Origin: Thiobacillus denitrificans ATCC 25259
Lineage (GTDB): Bacteria; Pseudomonadota; Gammaproteobacteria; Burkholderiales; Thiobacillaceae
Direction of reading: 5' to 3'
NCBI RefSeq assembly: GCF_000012745.1
Contig: NC_007404.1
Span: 2,845,810-2,909,809 of the forward strand
Length of the DNA: 64,000 bases
Shown here: piece by piece, positions 55,164 to 63,397 of the stretch
Layout: every line of letters starts with the position of its first letter
Numbering within the stretch: position 1 is the first letter of the stretch
Made by a program: the position numbers and the translations under genes
The notes under the pieces: model-generated
Seen by the model: only the letters and a program-made list of their open reading frames with translations
What the model was told of the DNA's origin: nothing
The model's database searches: none

Positions 55164-57180
55164 GATCGCCCCCCAGCTTGTCCGCTTGGACGGGGTAGAG
55201 TTTCACCCCGCGCCCGCCGATGCGATAGAACCGCGCCCGCTTGCCGTCCGCGCCGGGTGTGGGCAGCGCCCCGGATACCTGCAAGGCATCCAGCGCGCGG
55301 GCGAAGTCAAACCCTTTCAAAGCCTCGCGCATCCCGTCCGCCGTGAACAGATATTCGCGGCCTTCGGGAGTGTCCCGCCACCAACCCGCCCGGTCGCGTA
55401 TCGGGGTTTCGCCGCTGTTCTCAGCATCCGAGAAGCGTCCGTCGCCGTGCCGCTCGATAAAGCCGGAAACTCTGTCCAGGATTTGCCGCCGCTCATCGTT
55501 GCCGCGTCCGCGCGCTGCTCGCCATAACCGGAAACCTTCCGATGCCGCCTTGATCGCCTCGCCTTCCGACCAGCCGGTGATGCCGTAATCGGTCGCCACT
55601 TCACCCGCCAGCGCCAGCAGGGCGAAGCGTCCCGCCGCGCGCTTGTCCTGTCCCTCACCACCCTCGGCGGAAAACTCCATAAGCCCCTTGAAGCGTTCCA
55701 GCAGGGCGCAAAAGTCTTGATCGTCGCGCGTCAGTCTTTCAAGGAAAGCCCGCCCGGCGTGTCCGTGGTGCGTCACCGCTGCTCGCTTGATCGCATCCGA
55801 AAACGCCGTGCCGCTGGGCAGATCGTGCAGGGTGTCCCACGCGCCATAAACACGCGCCGCCGGAACATCCAGCAGCCGCACCGCCTGCCCCGCCTTGGCC
55901 CGGTGTCCGCCTTCCTGCATCGTCGTGGCGATGGTGCGCTCGCCGCTCGACAGGACAAAACAGCGCCAGCGCGTCACGGCCCGAGCGCTGCCCGTCCGCC
56001 CGGCGCGTTGCTTGCCGCGCCCGTTGCCTAGCGCGTAGACGATGGCCCCGACTTCGCGCGGATCGCACTCGCTGATTTCATCCAAGGCCAGCAGGCAATC
56101 ATTAAACAGCGCCGCCGCGCCTTCCATGCCGTTGGCAGTCGCCCGCCAGCTTCGGCGGTAATTCTCGCCGCCCCAAACCGAACAGCCCGCTTCCAGCAGG
56201 GTCGTCTTGCCGGTCGAAGAATCGCCCACAAAATGCACCCCGCCGCCCTCGGCATTGCACCGCGCCAGCATTGGCCCCGCGAAAGAAGCAGACAGCGCCA
56301 ACAGCAACAGCGGATTACCGATAGCGCGCGCCGCGATTTCCTCTCGCCATCCGGCCAGCGTCCCGGCCCTGGTGTGTTCATCGTGCCCGCGCTCGCCGCT
56401 CTGGAAGATCACGCCCGATGCCGCCGTTCCGATTACCGCATCAGGCAGCACGAAGGAATCGCCGCACCAGCCGACTTGAAGCGCGCAGCGCATCTGCCGC
56501 TTCGGCGGCTTGGCTTGCAGGTAATTCGCCAGCAAGGTTTTTGCGGTCGGGTCGATTTCGACGCCCATCGCCAGCAGTTCGCCGCGCAGGTCATCGCCGC
56601 CAGCCTTGAGTAATTCCATCGGCATGGCCCATTCACGCCAGCGCCCCAGCGTATTTTTGAATCGCAACAGCCGCCCGAAGTTGTTGTCCTGCCCGTCGAA
56701 GGTCACGGCCTCGATATGTAGGGGGGAACAAACGCGGGTTTCCGTCAGCGCCGGGGGGGCTTCACCTTTGCCGGACTTAATGCCGAAATACCAGACGCCT
56801 GGTTGATACTTTCTACCGTCGTGTTCCAGCCAGCCATCAAACACGCGGAAGCATGGGCGCTCATCCATGCCAGGCTCTTTGCTTGCCATCGTGGCAGACA
56901 CCCCTGATACCCCGTCAGCATCGGCAGGGGTATCAGCGGAAAGCCCGTCGTTACTGGCCTGCACCCCTGATACCTGTGATACCCCGAAATTCATCAATGC
57001 CGCATCCGGTTCGCCGGTTTCAGTGTCGGGGTTTTGCCGCCCCACCAGATCGCGTGCTGTTGCGTTTTCGGTGCCGCCTTGAGCCTCGCATATCACCGAA
57101 GCCGCCGCGCTTGTTATGGCGTGTTTTACGGCGTCCAGGCCAGACTGCGCCGCCATGTCGTTAAAGTCGGTCGCGCTCAT
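55150..57180 (-). CDS. DUF927-domain helicase-like replication protein
   Basis: This 676-residue protein has an N-terminal variable region of about 105 residues containing repeat-encoded VSGV segments. The DUF927 domain follows (FRVFDGWLEHDGRKYQPGVW onward). Walker A is GDSSTGKTT (319-327) and Walker B is CLLALDEISEC. This architecture is found in helicase subunits of P4-alpha-like replication modules. The start overlaps the primase stop (ATGA). With the upstream Toprim protein it would form a split version of the P4 alpha primase-helicase. Confidence 0.85.
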   Translation of the reverse strand: MSATDFNDMAAQSGLDAVKHAITSAAASVICEAQGGTENATARDLVGRQNPDTETGEPDAALMNFGVSQVSGVQASNDGLSADTPADADGVSGVSATMASKEPGMDERPCFRVFDGWLEHDGRKYQPGVWYFGIKSGKGEAPPALTETRVCSPLHIEAVTFDGQDNNFGRLLRFKNTLGRWREWAMPMELLKAGGDDLRGELLAMGVEIDPTAKTLLANYLQAKPPKRQMRCALQVGWCGDSFVLPDAVIGTAASGVIFQSGERGHDEHTRAGTLAGWREEIAARAIGNPLLLLALSASFAGPMLARCNAEGGGVHFVGDSSTGKTTLLEAGCSVWGGENYRRSWRATANGMEGAAALFNDCLLALDEISECDPREVGAIVYALGNGRGKQRAGRTGSARAVTRWRCFVLSSGERTIATTMQEGGHRAKAGQAVRLLDVPAARVYGAWDTLHDLPSGTAFSDAIKRAAVTHHGHAGRAFLERLTRDDQDFCALLERFKGLMEFSAEGGEGQDKRAAGRFALLALAGEVATDYGITGWSEGEAIKAASEGFRLWRAARGRGNDERRQILDRVSGFIERHGDGRFSDAENSGETPIRDRAGWWRDTPEGREYLFTADGMREALKGFDFARALDALQVSGALPTPGADGKRARFYRIGGRGVKLYPVQADKLGGDHGAG
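56905..56985. repeat. Iteron-like TGATACCCC cluster, copy B
   Basis: TGATACC(CC) is found at 56905, 56968 and 56977, and GGGGTATCA at 56927. On the minus strand the 56960-56990 stretch reads almost the same as plus-strand 55033-55066, including the following GCAGGCCAGTA. The two clusters are therefore an inverted pair flanking the helicase gene. Confidence 0.55.
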
Positions 57181-58004
57181 GCCGTCACCCCCACGAATTC
57201 AGGAATAACCAGCAGCCCGCCCACGGCCCGCGCCGCTTCGGTCGCCTTGGTCAGTCCGGGATTGCCGGGGGTATGCCTATCATCGTCCGCGCACAAGATC
57301 AGGGGCAGGTCGGGGAATTTCTCGCGCATCGCCTTCGCCACGGCTAGCAGGTTGCCCGCATTGAAGGCCACCGCCACGGGGTAGCCTGTTGCTTCGTGAA
57401 TCGTCGCGCCGGTTGCGAAGCCTTCCGCGATGCAAAGCGCCGCCGCGCCCTTCGAGTCGCCGATGCTGAAATAGCATCCCGCCACGCGCCCGCCGGACAG
57501 GAATCGCTTATCGCCACCCTCGCCGATGAATTGCAGCGAATGAATCACGCCATCGGCTCGCATAGGGATCAGCAGCGCCCCCTTGTGAAGTCTCACCCCG
57601 TGGGCCTTGATGCCTTTACGGGTTAGATAAGCATGATCGTCGGGCGCGGGGGATGCGACTTTCCAGATTGTCGCCGCGCGGGTTTGGGCTTCAGCCTTGC
57701 GCCGCTCTTCATCGGCTTCGCGTTCGCGACGCATGGCTTGCGCCTTGTCCCGGTGCGCCTGTTCCTCGGCGGGTGTCAGGGCGCGTCCAACATCTGCCCG
57801 CCACGTTTGGGTAAAGCCGGTGCGCCAGTCGCCAAAGCATCCAGCGGGAATGCCGTCGCCAAACAGCAGATACCAGCCCGCCACGTCGCCCCGCTTGCCG
57901 TTGCTGGCGAAGCGCCGCAGCTTGCCGTCGGCTTCGATCACGTCGGGAGGCATCAAGCCAGCCGCTTGGATTGCATCGCGGAATTGCTGATTCGGATCAA
58001 ACAT
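57177..58004 (-). CDS. Toprim-domain primase-like protein
   Basis: This 275-residue protein has an N-terminal segment with GDVAGWYLLFGDGIPAGCFG, a charged helix (REREADEERRKAEAQ) and a C-terminal Toprim domain. The Toprim motifs are ALCIAEGFATGATIHEATGY (catalytic Glu) and LILCADDDRHTPGNPGLTKA (Asp-x-Asp). This is the pattern of P4-type primases that lack the helicase part. The helicase function is supplied by the next gene, with which it overlaps by four bases. Confidence 0.85.
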   Translation of the reverse strand: MFDPNQQFRDAIQAAGLMPPDVIEADGKLRRFASNGKRGDVAGWYLLFGDGIPAGCFGDWRTGFTQTWRADVGRALTPAEEQAHRDKAQAMRREREADEERRKAEAQTRAATIWKVASPAPDDHAYLTRKGIKAHGVRLHKGALLIPMRADGVIHSLQFIGEGGDKRFLSGGRVAGCYFSIGDSKGAAALCIAEGFATGATIHEATGYPVAVAFNAGNLLAVAKAMREKFPDLPLILCADDDRHTPGNPGLTKATEAARAVGGLLVIPEFVGVTA

Positions 58005-58221
58005 GATGCAGCCCTCCCGTCAGCAGCCGTAGCGCAACCAGGCCGATGCAGCAGGCCAGCCGCCGGAAGTGTTGCCCGTGTCTTTCGTGGGATTGCCTAG
58101 CCTCTTCGAGTGAGTAGGACAGCGCCCAAGCGGCCACGCTGATAGAATGCAGCTTGCTAAGTAGTTTTGAAGCCGCTCGCTGCCCCTGCCAAGGCAAAGC
58201 GGCTTTTTTGTTTGTGGTCAT
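57997..58221 (-). CDS. Small element protein overlapping the primase gene
   Basis: The ATG at 58221 follows a GGGGGGAA ribosome site and gives 74 residues (TTNKKAALPWQGQRAASKLL onward). There is one moderately hydrophobic segment near the C-terminus (LACCIGLVALRLLTGGL). It overlaps the primase start by eight bases. No family is recognised. Confidence 0.6.
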   Translation of the reverse strand: MTTNKKAALPWQGQRAASKLLSKLHSISVAAWALSYSLEEARQSHERHGQHFRRLACCIGLVALRLLTGGLHHV

Positions 58222-58235
58222 ATTCCCCCCCTTGC

Positions 58236-58490
58236 TCAAGCCTTGCGGCTCTTCTGGATTTGGGCAGTCAGCCAAGCCTCGATTTCCGCCTCAATCCAGC
58301 CAACGGCCTTAGCTCCGACAGATACCGGCTTGGGAAAGGTCGGGTCATAGTCGCCAGGCCTCTTGGGGTTCTGCCTCAATCTGGCATAGATGCTTGAACG
58401 GGAAAGCCCTGTGCGGGCTTCAACTTGCTTGCGTCGAAGGATGCGGGTTTCTTTTGCTTCGCGAATCGCGGATTCATTTCTTGCTGCCAT
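58236..58490 (-). CDS. AlpA-family transcriptional regulator
   Basis: The ATG at 58490, with AAGGGAAA upstream, gives 84 residues. The helix-turn-helix segment is RRKQVEARTGLSRSSIYARL, followed by FPKPVSVGAKAVGWIEAEIE AWL-type sequence that is diagnostic of AlpA/phage excisionase-like regulators. AlpA of P4-like elements activates the integrase gene. Here it is the first gene of the replication operon and is separated from int by a stack of terminators. Confidence 0.9.
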   Translation of the reverse strand: MAARNESAIREAKETRILRRKQVEARTGLSRSSIYARLRQNPKRPGDYDPTFPKPVSVGAKAVGWIEAEIEAWLTAQIQKSRKA

Positions 58491-58520
58491 GATTTCCCTT
58501 TCAGGCCCCGTAAACGCAAA

Positions 58521-58541
58521 AAGCCCGCACATGGCGGGCTT
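58521..58541 (-). terminator. Tandem terminator 1 between int and alpA-like gene
   Basis: AAGCCCGC-ACATG-GCGGGCTT with an A-run on the plus-strand left side, which is a T-run for minus-strand transcripts. It is the last of the terminators read by RNA polymerase leaving int. Confidence 0.75.
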
Positions 58542-58570
58542 CTCAAGTTGTCAGGGGCACACAAAATGAA

Positions 58571-58593
58571 AAACCCGCCACTGTGGCGGGCTA
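58571..58593 (-). terminator. Tandem terminator 2
   Basis: CCCGCCA-CTG-TGGCGGG preceded on the plus strand by AAAAA, so it reads as stem plus T-run on the minus strand. Confidence 0.75.
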
Positions 58594-58610
58594 CTAACAA
58601 AAAAAGGCCG

Positions 58611-58637
58611 GGCATCCTCTCGGATACACCAGCCTTT
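58611..58637 (-). terminator. Possible tandem terminator (imperfect)
   Basis: A7-GGC....GCATCC-TCTC-GGATAC....GCC gives an interrupted stem with a seven-T run on the minus strand. It is weaker than its three neighbours. Confidence 0.45.
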
Positions 58638-58644
58638 CAATGGA

Positions 58645-58671
58645 CGTAAAAAAACCCGCTCAGGGCGGGTT
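58645..58671 (-). terminator. Tandem terminator 3, nearest the integrase gene
   Basis: AACCCGC-TCAGG-GCGGGTT with seven A residues on the plus-strand left side forms an intrinsic terminator for the minus strand, 88 bases after the integrase stop. Confidence 0.8.
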
Positions 58672-58729
58672 AATCACGTTTCTTATGGGCGAACGCTGCC
58701 CCACGTAAAAAATAATATTCGCTTTCGTA

Positions 58730-58749
58730 GGAACATGCAAGCCCCATGC
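58730..58749 (+). repeat. 20-bp direct repeat next to the integrase 3' end
   Basis: GGAACATGCAAGCCCCATGC matches 60336-60355 at 18 of 20 positions in the same orientation. The two copies bracket the integrase gene. Confidence 0.65.
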
Positions 58750-58758
58750 GGAATATTT

Positions 58759-60081
58759 TTACGCCGCCGACTGGTATGCCTTACCGAACGGCCCGATGAT
58801 TACCTTGCCGCGTCCGTCCTGAATCTGGCTGTCCACGAAGTCGGCCCACCATTGCAGCATGTCCCGCCGCTGGTCAGCATATTGCGCCCGGTTGTAGACG
58901 CCGCGAATGCCCTTGGTTTCATGGGCCAGCGCCTTTTCGATCCAGTCCGAATTAAACCCGGCTTCGTGCAAGTGCGTTGAGGCTGTCCGCCGGAAGTCGT
59001 GAATTACGAAGTCCCGCACGTCGGCTTCCAGCGCCCGCACCACGGTATTCAAGGCGTTATGGGCGATGGGCTTTTTCAGACTGCTACGGCTGGGGAATAC
59101 CCATTCGGAACCGCTCGCCAGCCCCTTCAATTCCTCGAACATCGCCACGGCTTGCCGGGACAGCGGGACAAGGTGCGGCTTGTCTTTCTTCATGCGCTCG
59201 CCGGGGATCGCCCATTCGGCCTTTTCAAGATCAAGCTCTTCCCACTTGGCTTCGGTCAGTTCCGACTTCCGCACCATGCAAAGAATCAGCAGGTGCAGCG
59301 CCAGTTTGTGCGCCCGCTTCATGCTGGATTGGTAGATCGCCCGCAACAGCCGCCCGATTTCTTCCGGCGACAGCGCCACGTCGCGGCTCTTGGCTTGAGC
59401 AATAAATTTCGCCTCGATGGCTGCCGCCGGGTTGAAGGTCGTTTTCTCGCGCGCGATAGCGTAGGCAAAAAGCCGCTTCAGCACGTTGCGGGTTTGCAGC
59501 GCCATTTGATCGGCCCCGCGATTCTTGATCTTGTCGGTAATCGCCAGAATGTCGGTCACGGTCACGTCGGCGATTTGCTTGCTGCCAATTGCCGGGATCG
59601 CGTCCTTATCAAGAATGCGTTTGATGTTGCGCGGGTTGCTGTTCGCTGGCTCGACAATCTCGGCATACCAGCGCCAGGCGAATGCTTCCACGGTGTCGGC
59701 GGCTTTGGCCTCGGCCTCTTTTGCCTTGGCTTTTTCGACGGCCTTCATGCACCAATTGCGGATGAAGAATTGCGCCAGTTCCTTTGCCGCTGGTGCTGCA
59801 TCCTCGGGGATCGGGTCGCCGCGCTTCAGGGCCATAGGTGACAAGCCGCGTCCGGCCAGCGCCTTGCAATCGTCACGCCATGTCCGGGCATCGGCCAGCG
59901 AATAGGCCGGATAGTCACCAAGGCGGATTGTTTCCTGCTTTCCGGTCGGGATTCGATATTTCAAACCCCACCGCCTTTTCCCGGTCGGCATGATTTCAAT
60001 ATACAGCCCGCCCCCGTCTGATTCGCTGAACACCCTGTCCGCCGGTTTCAGTGTCCGCAGCTTGCTATCCGACAGCGCCAT
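58759..60081 (-). CDS. Tyrosine integrase, P4 type (DUF4102 N-terminal domain)
   Basis: The ATG at 60081 with GGGAAATC upstream gives 440 residues beginning ALSDSKLRTLKPADRVFSES, the DUF4102 arm-binding domain of P4-like integrases. A core-binding domain follows (VEAFAWRWYAEIVEPANSNP). The catalytic domain shows the first arginine in LILCMVRKSELTEAKW, the His-x-x-Arg pair in FVIHDFRRTASTHLHEAG, LAHETKG and the nucleophilic tyrosine in GVYNRAQY. All catalytic residues are present, so the enzyme looks intact. Multiple GTGGGAACA repeats precede it. Confidence 0.95.
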   Translation of the reverse strand: MALSDSKLRTLKPADRVFSESDGGGLYIEIMPTGKRRWGLKYRIPTGKQETIRLGDYPAYSLADARTWRDDCKALAGRGLSPMALKRGDPIPEDAAPAAKELAQFFIRNWCMKAVEKAKAKEAEAKAADTVEAFAWRWYAEIVEPANSNPRNIKRILDKDAIPAIGSKQIADVTVTDILAITDKIKNRGADQMALQTRNVLKRLFAYAIAREKTTFNPAAAIEAKFIAQAKSRDVALSPEEIGRLLRAIYQSSMKRAHKLALHLLILCMVRKSELTEAKWEELDLEKAEWAIPGERMKKDKPHLVPLSRQAVAMFEELKGLASGSEWVFPSRSSLKKPIAHNALNTVVRALEADVRDFVIHDFRRTASTHLHEAGFNSDWIEKALAHETKGIRGVYNRAQYADQRRDMLQWWADFVDSQIQDGRGKVIIGPFGKAYQSAA

Positions 60082-60296
60082 GATTTCCCGTCCTTTCACC
60101 CAATTGTTCCCACGTTCCAACCGCTACCGTGGGAACATCATTGAACCGTGGGAATACTTGCCGAAAGCCTTCCCCAACAAGGGATTCCCGTGCATAAAGT
60201 CCATATTTGTTCCCACTCATTCCTGATTTAACCGCCGCATAAAACGAGCCTGTGGTAACAAATTTGTTCCCACGTTTGGCTGTGTCTGCCTTGCCG

Positions 60297-60324
60297 TGGG
60301 AACAAATGTGGGAACAATTCTAGG
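60297..60324 (+). repeat. Right-end copy of 28-bp element repeat
   Basis: Two GTGGGAACA units spaced 12 bases apart and followed by ATTCTAGG. It matches the left-end copy (54431-54458) at 25 of 28 positions in the same orientation. Confidence 0.7.
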
Positions 60325-60335
60325 CGGATTGCTAC

Positions 60336-60355
60336 GGAACATACAAGCCCCATAC
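60336..60355 (+). repeat. 20-bp direct repeat upstream of the integrase gene
   Basis: GGAACATACAAGCCCCATAC is the partner of 58730-58749 (18 of 20 identical). Confidence 0.65.
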
Positions 60356-60429
60356 ATAACAAACAGTCAGCATTTACGCTGGCCCTCGGGGTGCTTTGTG
60401 GAATGGCCCGGACTATGCCGGTATGCTAT

Positions 60430-61770
60430 TTATTTTCCGATGCAGAAGCTGCCGAATATCTCGCCGAGCAGCGCGTCGGCGCTGAATTCGCCGGTGATTT
60501 CCGCCAACGCGGCTTGCGCGAGGCGCAACTCCTCGGCAAACAATTCCAATTGTCTCGCGACGGCGCCGGCCTGTTCGATATGGCGGGCCGCGCGGTCGAG
60601 TGCGTCGAGGTGACGGGTGCGCGCCATGAACGCGCCCTCGCCTGCGGCCTGCCAGCCCGCCGCCTGAAGCAGCTTCGCGCGCAGGAGATCGACACCCTCG
60701 CCGCTCTTCGCCGACAGCCAGATTTCGTCCGCGGTGGCGCGCGGCGCTTCGCCTGCCACATCGATCTTGTTATGCACGGTCAGGCGCACAACGTCCGGCA
60801 GCTTCGCGAGGATCTGCGCTTCGTGCGCGCCGACGCCGTGCGCCGCGTCGACCAGCAGCAGCGCAACGTCGGCCTTTTCGACCGCCTCCCAGCTGCGCGC
60901 GATGCCCAACTGCTCGATCGGGTCGCTGGTCTCGCGCAGCCCGGCGGTGTCGATGACGTGGATCGGCACGCCCTCGATCTGGATCGCCTCGCGCACGGTG
61001 TCGCGCGTCGTCCCGGCGATCTCGGTCACGATCGCCGCGTCGAAGCCGGCGAGCCGGTTGAGCAGGCTCGACTTGCCGACGTTCGGCTGGCCGACCAGCA
61101 CGACGGTCAGGCCCTCGCGCAGCAGCACGCCCTGTCTGGCCTGACTGCGCACCGCCGCGACGCTCGTGCCGATCGCCTTCAGCCGGCCGAAGGCGTCGGC
61201 CTGCTCGAGAAAGTCGATTTCCTCGTCGGGGAAATCGAGCGTCGCCTCGACCAGCGTGCGCAGGCGGACGAGCTGTTCGACGAGTTCGTCGATGCGGGCC
61301 GAGAATTCGCCCGAGAGCGATCGCAGCGCCGAGCGGGCCGCTTCGGCCGAGGCCGCGTCGATCAGGTCGGCGACGGCCTCGGCCTGCGCGAGATCGAGCT
61401 TGCCGTTCAGGAACGCGCGACGCGAGAATTCGCCGGGCTCGGCGAGCCGCGCGCCGAGTTCGAGGCACCGCTGCAGGATCAGATCGAGGACGACCGGTCC
61501 GCCGTGGCCCTGGAGTTCCAGGACGTGCTCGCCGGTGAACGAATGCGGCGCGGCGAAATAGAGCGCGATGCCTTCATCGAGCGGCGCTCCGGCGCGATCG
61601 AGAAAACGGCAATACGTGACGTGGCGCGGCTCGGGGAGACGTCCGAGGATCGCCACGGCGAGCGGACCGACGTCCGGGCCGGACACCCGTACGACCCCGA
61701 CCCCGCCCCGCCCCGGGGCGGTCGCGACGGCGGCGATGAGATCAGGTCTTGGCGGGAGCGGGTTTGCCAC
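60430..61770 (-). CDS. mnmE: tRNA modification GTPase MnmE
   Basis: MnmE is the GTPase partner of MnmG in wobble-uridine modification. The GTG at 61770 gives 446 residues whose N-terminus contains [20 protein letters not shown]. The G domain shows [22 protein letters not shown] and DTAGLRE. The C-terminus ends FCIGK, whose cysteine is functional. The gene overlaps the 3' end of yidC by 29 bases. The inserted element lies 3' to it and leaves the coding region intact. Confidence 0.96.
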   Translation of the reverse strand: MANPLPPRPDLIAAVATAPGRGGVGVVRVSGPDVGPLAVAILGRLPEPRHVTYCRFLDRAGAPLDEGIALYFAAPHSFTGEHVLELQGHGGPVVLDLILQRCLELGARLAEPGEFSRRAFLNGKLDLAQAEAVADLIDAASAEAARSALRSLSGEFSARIDELVEQLVRLRTLVEATLDFPDEEIDFLEQADAFGRLKAIGTSVAAVRSQARQGVLLREGLTVVLVGQPNVGKSSLLNRLAGFDAAIVTEIAGTTRDTVREAIQIEGVPIHVIDTAGLRETSDPIEQLGIARSWEAVEKADVALLLVDAAHGVGAHEAQILAKLPDVVRLTVHNKIDVAGEAPRATADEIWLSAKSGEGVDLLRAKLLQAAGWQAAGEGAFMARTRHLDALDRAARHIEQAGAVARQLELFAEELRLAQAALAEITGEFSADALLGEIFGSFCIGK

Positions 61771-63382
61771 TACCCTCGACCTGCTTGTTGATCGCCCATT
61801 GCTGCGCGATCGACAGGATGTTGTTGACGACCCAGTAGAGCACGAGACCCGCGGGGAAGAACACGAACATGACCGTGAACGCGACCGGCATGATCATCAT
61901 GATCTTGGCCTGCATCGGATCCATCGGCTGCGGGTTGAGCTTCACCTGCAGGATCGAGGTGACACCCATTATGATCGGCAGGATGTACCAGGGGTCGGGC
62001 GCGGTCAGGTCGGTGATCCAGCCGAGCCAGGGCGCGCCGCGCATCTCGACCGCCGCGAGCAGCACCCAGTAGAGCGCGATGAACACCGGAATCTGGATCA
62101 GGATCGGCAGGCAGCCGCCGAGCGGGTTGATCTTCTCGGTCTTGTACATCTCGGCCATCGCCTGGTGCAGCTTGGCGCGATCGTCGCCGTAGGTTTCCTT
62201 GAGCTGCTGCAGGCGCGGCGTCAGCTTCTTCATCTTCGCCATCGACTTGTAGCCCGCGGCCGACAGCGGATACAAGGCGAGCTTGATCAGAATCGTCAGA
62301 ATGATGATCGCCCAGCCCCAGTTGCCGACCAGGCGCTCGATCTTTTCCAGCGACCAGAAGATCGGGTAGGCGAGCGGCGTCAGCCAGCCGTAGTCGCGCG
62401 CGAGATCGAGCCCCGGGGCGGCTTTCTCGAGCACGGCCTGGCTCTGGGGGCCGGCGTAGAGCGGCACGGTGAAGGTCTTCTGCTGACCCGGGGCGAGCTG
62501 ACCCTCGGCGAGTATCACGCCGGCCGAGTAGAGGCCTTCGCCGAGCGAGCGCGCGTAATACTCGCGCTTGACGCTCTCCTCGGGCAGCCAGGCGGCGACG
62601 AAGTGGTGTTGCACGAGGCCGACCCAGCCGTTGGTCGCGGTTTTTTCGAATTCGGCCGAACCGTCCTGAATGTCCGTGAACGGGACTTTCTGGAATTTCT
62701 TCGCGTCGGTGTAGAAGGCCGGGCCGGTATAGGTGTAGAGGAAGAACGACTCGCCGCGCGGCGCTTCGCCGTGGCGTGTGAACTGGTAGTAGGGGGTGAG
62801 GTCGAGCGGCTCTTTGCCACGGTTGACGACGCGGGTCCGCACCGCGACTTCGTGGCTGCCGCGCGTGAAGATGAAGGTCTTCTCGACGCGCACGCCGCGC
62901 GCCGCGTCGTTCCATACGAGCGGCACTTCGAGCCGGGCCGCGCCGCCCGTGAGCCGGTAGGTTCCCGGCGTCAGCTCGAAGGTGCTGCGATGCGTCGGCA
63001 GCCCGCCGCCGACGAAACCGCTCTGCGCCAGGTAGGGCCGCGTCCTGCTGTCCTCGAACAGGGTGAAGACCCGGTTCTTGTCTTCGGTCTCGCGGTAGCC
63101 GAGCAGCTGCAGCTCGCGCAGGTCGCCGCCATTGGCGTCGATCGTCGCGCGCAGCACGTCGGTTTCGACGACGGCGCGCGCGCCCTTGGCGAAACCGGTC
63201 TGTGCGGGCGCCGCGGCCGGTGCGTTCAAAGCCGTGCTGGGCGTCGGCGCCGCGCTGCCGGCCGGTGCACCAGCGACGGGGCGGGTCGCCGGGGCCGGCG
63301 CCTGCTTGTCCTGCCACGCTTCCCACAGCAGCAGCAGCGAGAAGGAAAACACGATGAAAAGAATCAGGCGCTGGTTATCCAT
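61742..63382 (-). CDS. yidC: Membrane protein insertase YidC
   Basis: YidC inserts and folds inner-membrane proteins. The 546-residue protein has an N-terminal membrane helix ([18 protein letters not shown]) and a large periplasmic beta domain (residues 50-330) of the Gram-negative type. Five C-terminal membrane helices follow, including [20 protein letters not shown] with the hydrophilic-groove arginine/lysine region and [19 protein letters not shown]. It follows rnpA by 15 bases, so the usual yidD gene is missing between them. Confidence 0.97.
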   Translation of the reverse strand: MDNQRLILFIVFSFSLLLLWEAWQDKQAPAPATRPVAGAPAGSAAPTPSTALNAPAAAPAQTGFAKGARAVVETDVLRATIDANGGDLRELQLLGYRETEDKNRVFTLFEDSRTRPYLAQSGFVGGGLPTHRSTFELTPGTYRLTGGAARLEVPLVWNDAARGVRVEKTFIFTRGSHEVAVRTRVVNRGKEPLDLTPYYQFTRHGEAPRGESFFLYTYTGPAFYTDAKKFQKVPFTDIQDGSAEFEKTATNGWVGLVQHHFVAAWLPEESVKREYYARSLGEGLYSAGVILAEGQLAPGQQKTFTVPLYAGPQSQAVLEKAAPGLDLARDYGWLTPLAYPIFWSLEKIERLVGNWGWAIIILTILIKLALYPLSAAGYKSMAKMKKLTPRLQQLKETYGDDRAKLHQAMAEMYKTEKINPLGGCLPILIQIPVFIALYWVLLAAVEMRGAPWLGWITDLTAPDPWYILPIIMGVTSILQVKLNPQPMDPMQAKIMMIMPVAFTVMFVFFPAGLVLYWVVNNILSIAQQWAINKQVEGSGKPAPAKT

Positions 63383-63397
63383 GGGACGGGACAGTTT

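Larger units (their letters stand above)
54360..60420. mobile_element. P4-like integrative element of about 6 kb
   Basis: Between the ABC exporter gene and mnmE lies a compact block of minus-strand genes: tyrosine integrase, AlpA-type regulator, a small protein, Toprim primase, DUF927 helicase and two further small proteins. This is the module set of P4-like satellites and small genomic islands. The base composition is somewhat lower in G+C than the core genes. GTGGGAACA-type repeats occur at both ends. The exact ends are not resolved; I estimate them from the repeats and from the start of the flanking host genes. No tRNA gene is at either edge. Confidence 0.8.
60082..60429. other. Right end of the element: integrase upstream region with arm-type repeats
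   Basis: This region of 348 bases between int and mnmE contains no gene. It carries at least six copies of GTGGGAACA or its complement TGTTCCCAC (60105, 60129, 60208, 60265, 60296, 60308) and the variants GTGGGAATA (60148) and GTGGTAACA (60252). The pair 60252-60273 is an inverted repeat. The right attachment site probably lies between 60325 and 60420. Confidence 0.7.

Noticed and set aside
58521..58671. Hairpin stack as a CRISPR-like array
   Set aside because: The repeats are palindromic terminators with T-runs and unequal spacers of different character; no spacer-repeat regularity.
54407..60400. Shared TTYCACAAA sequence at both element edges as the att core
   Set aside because: Only about nine bases match and the flanks differ; too short to call without an unoccupied site for comparison.
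54360..60420. Attachment site within a tRNA gene
   Set aside because: P4-like integrases usually target tRNA genes, but no tRNA cloverleaf sequence is visible at either edge of the element.
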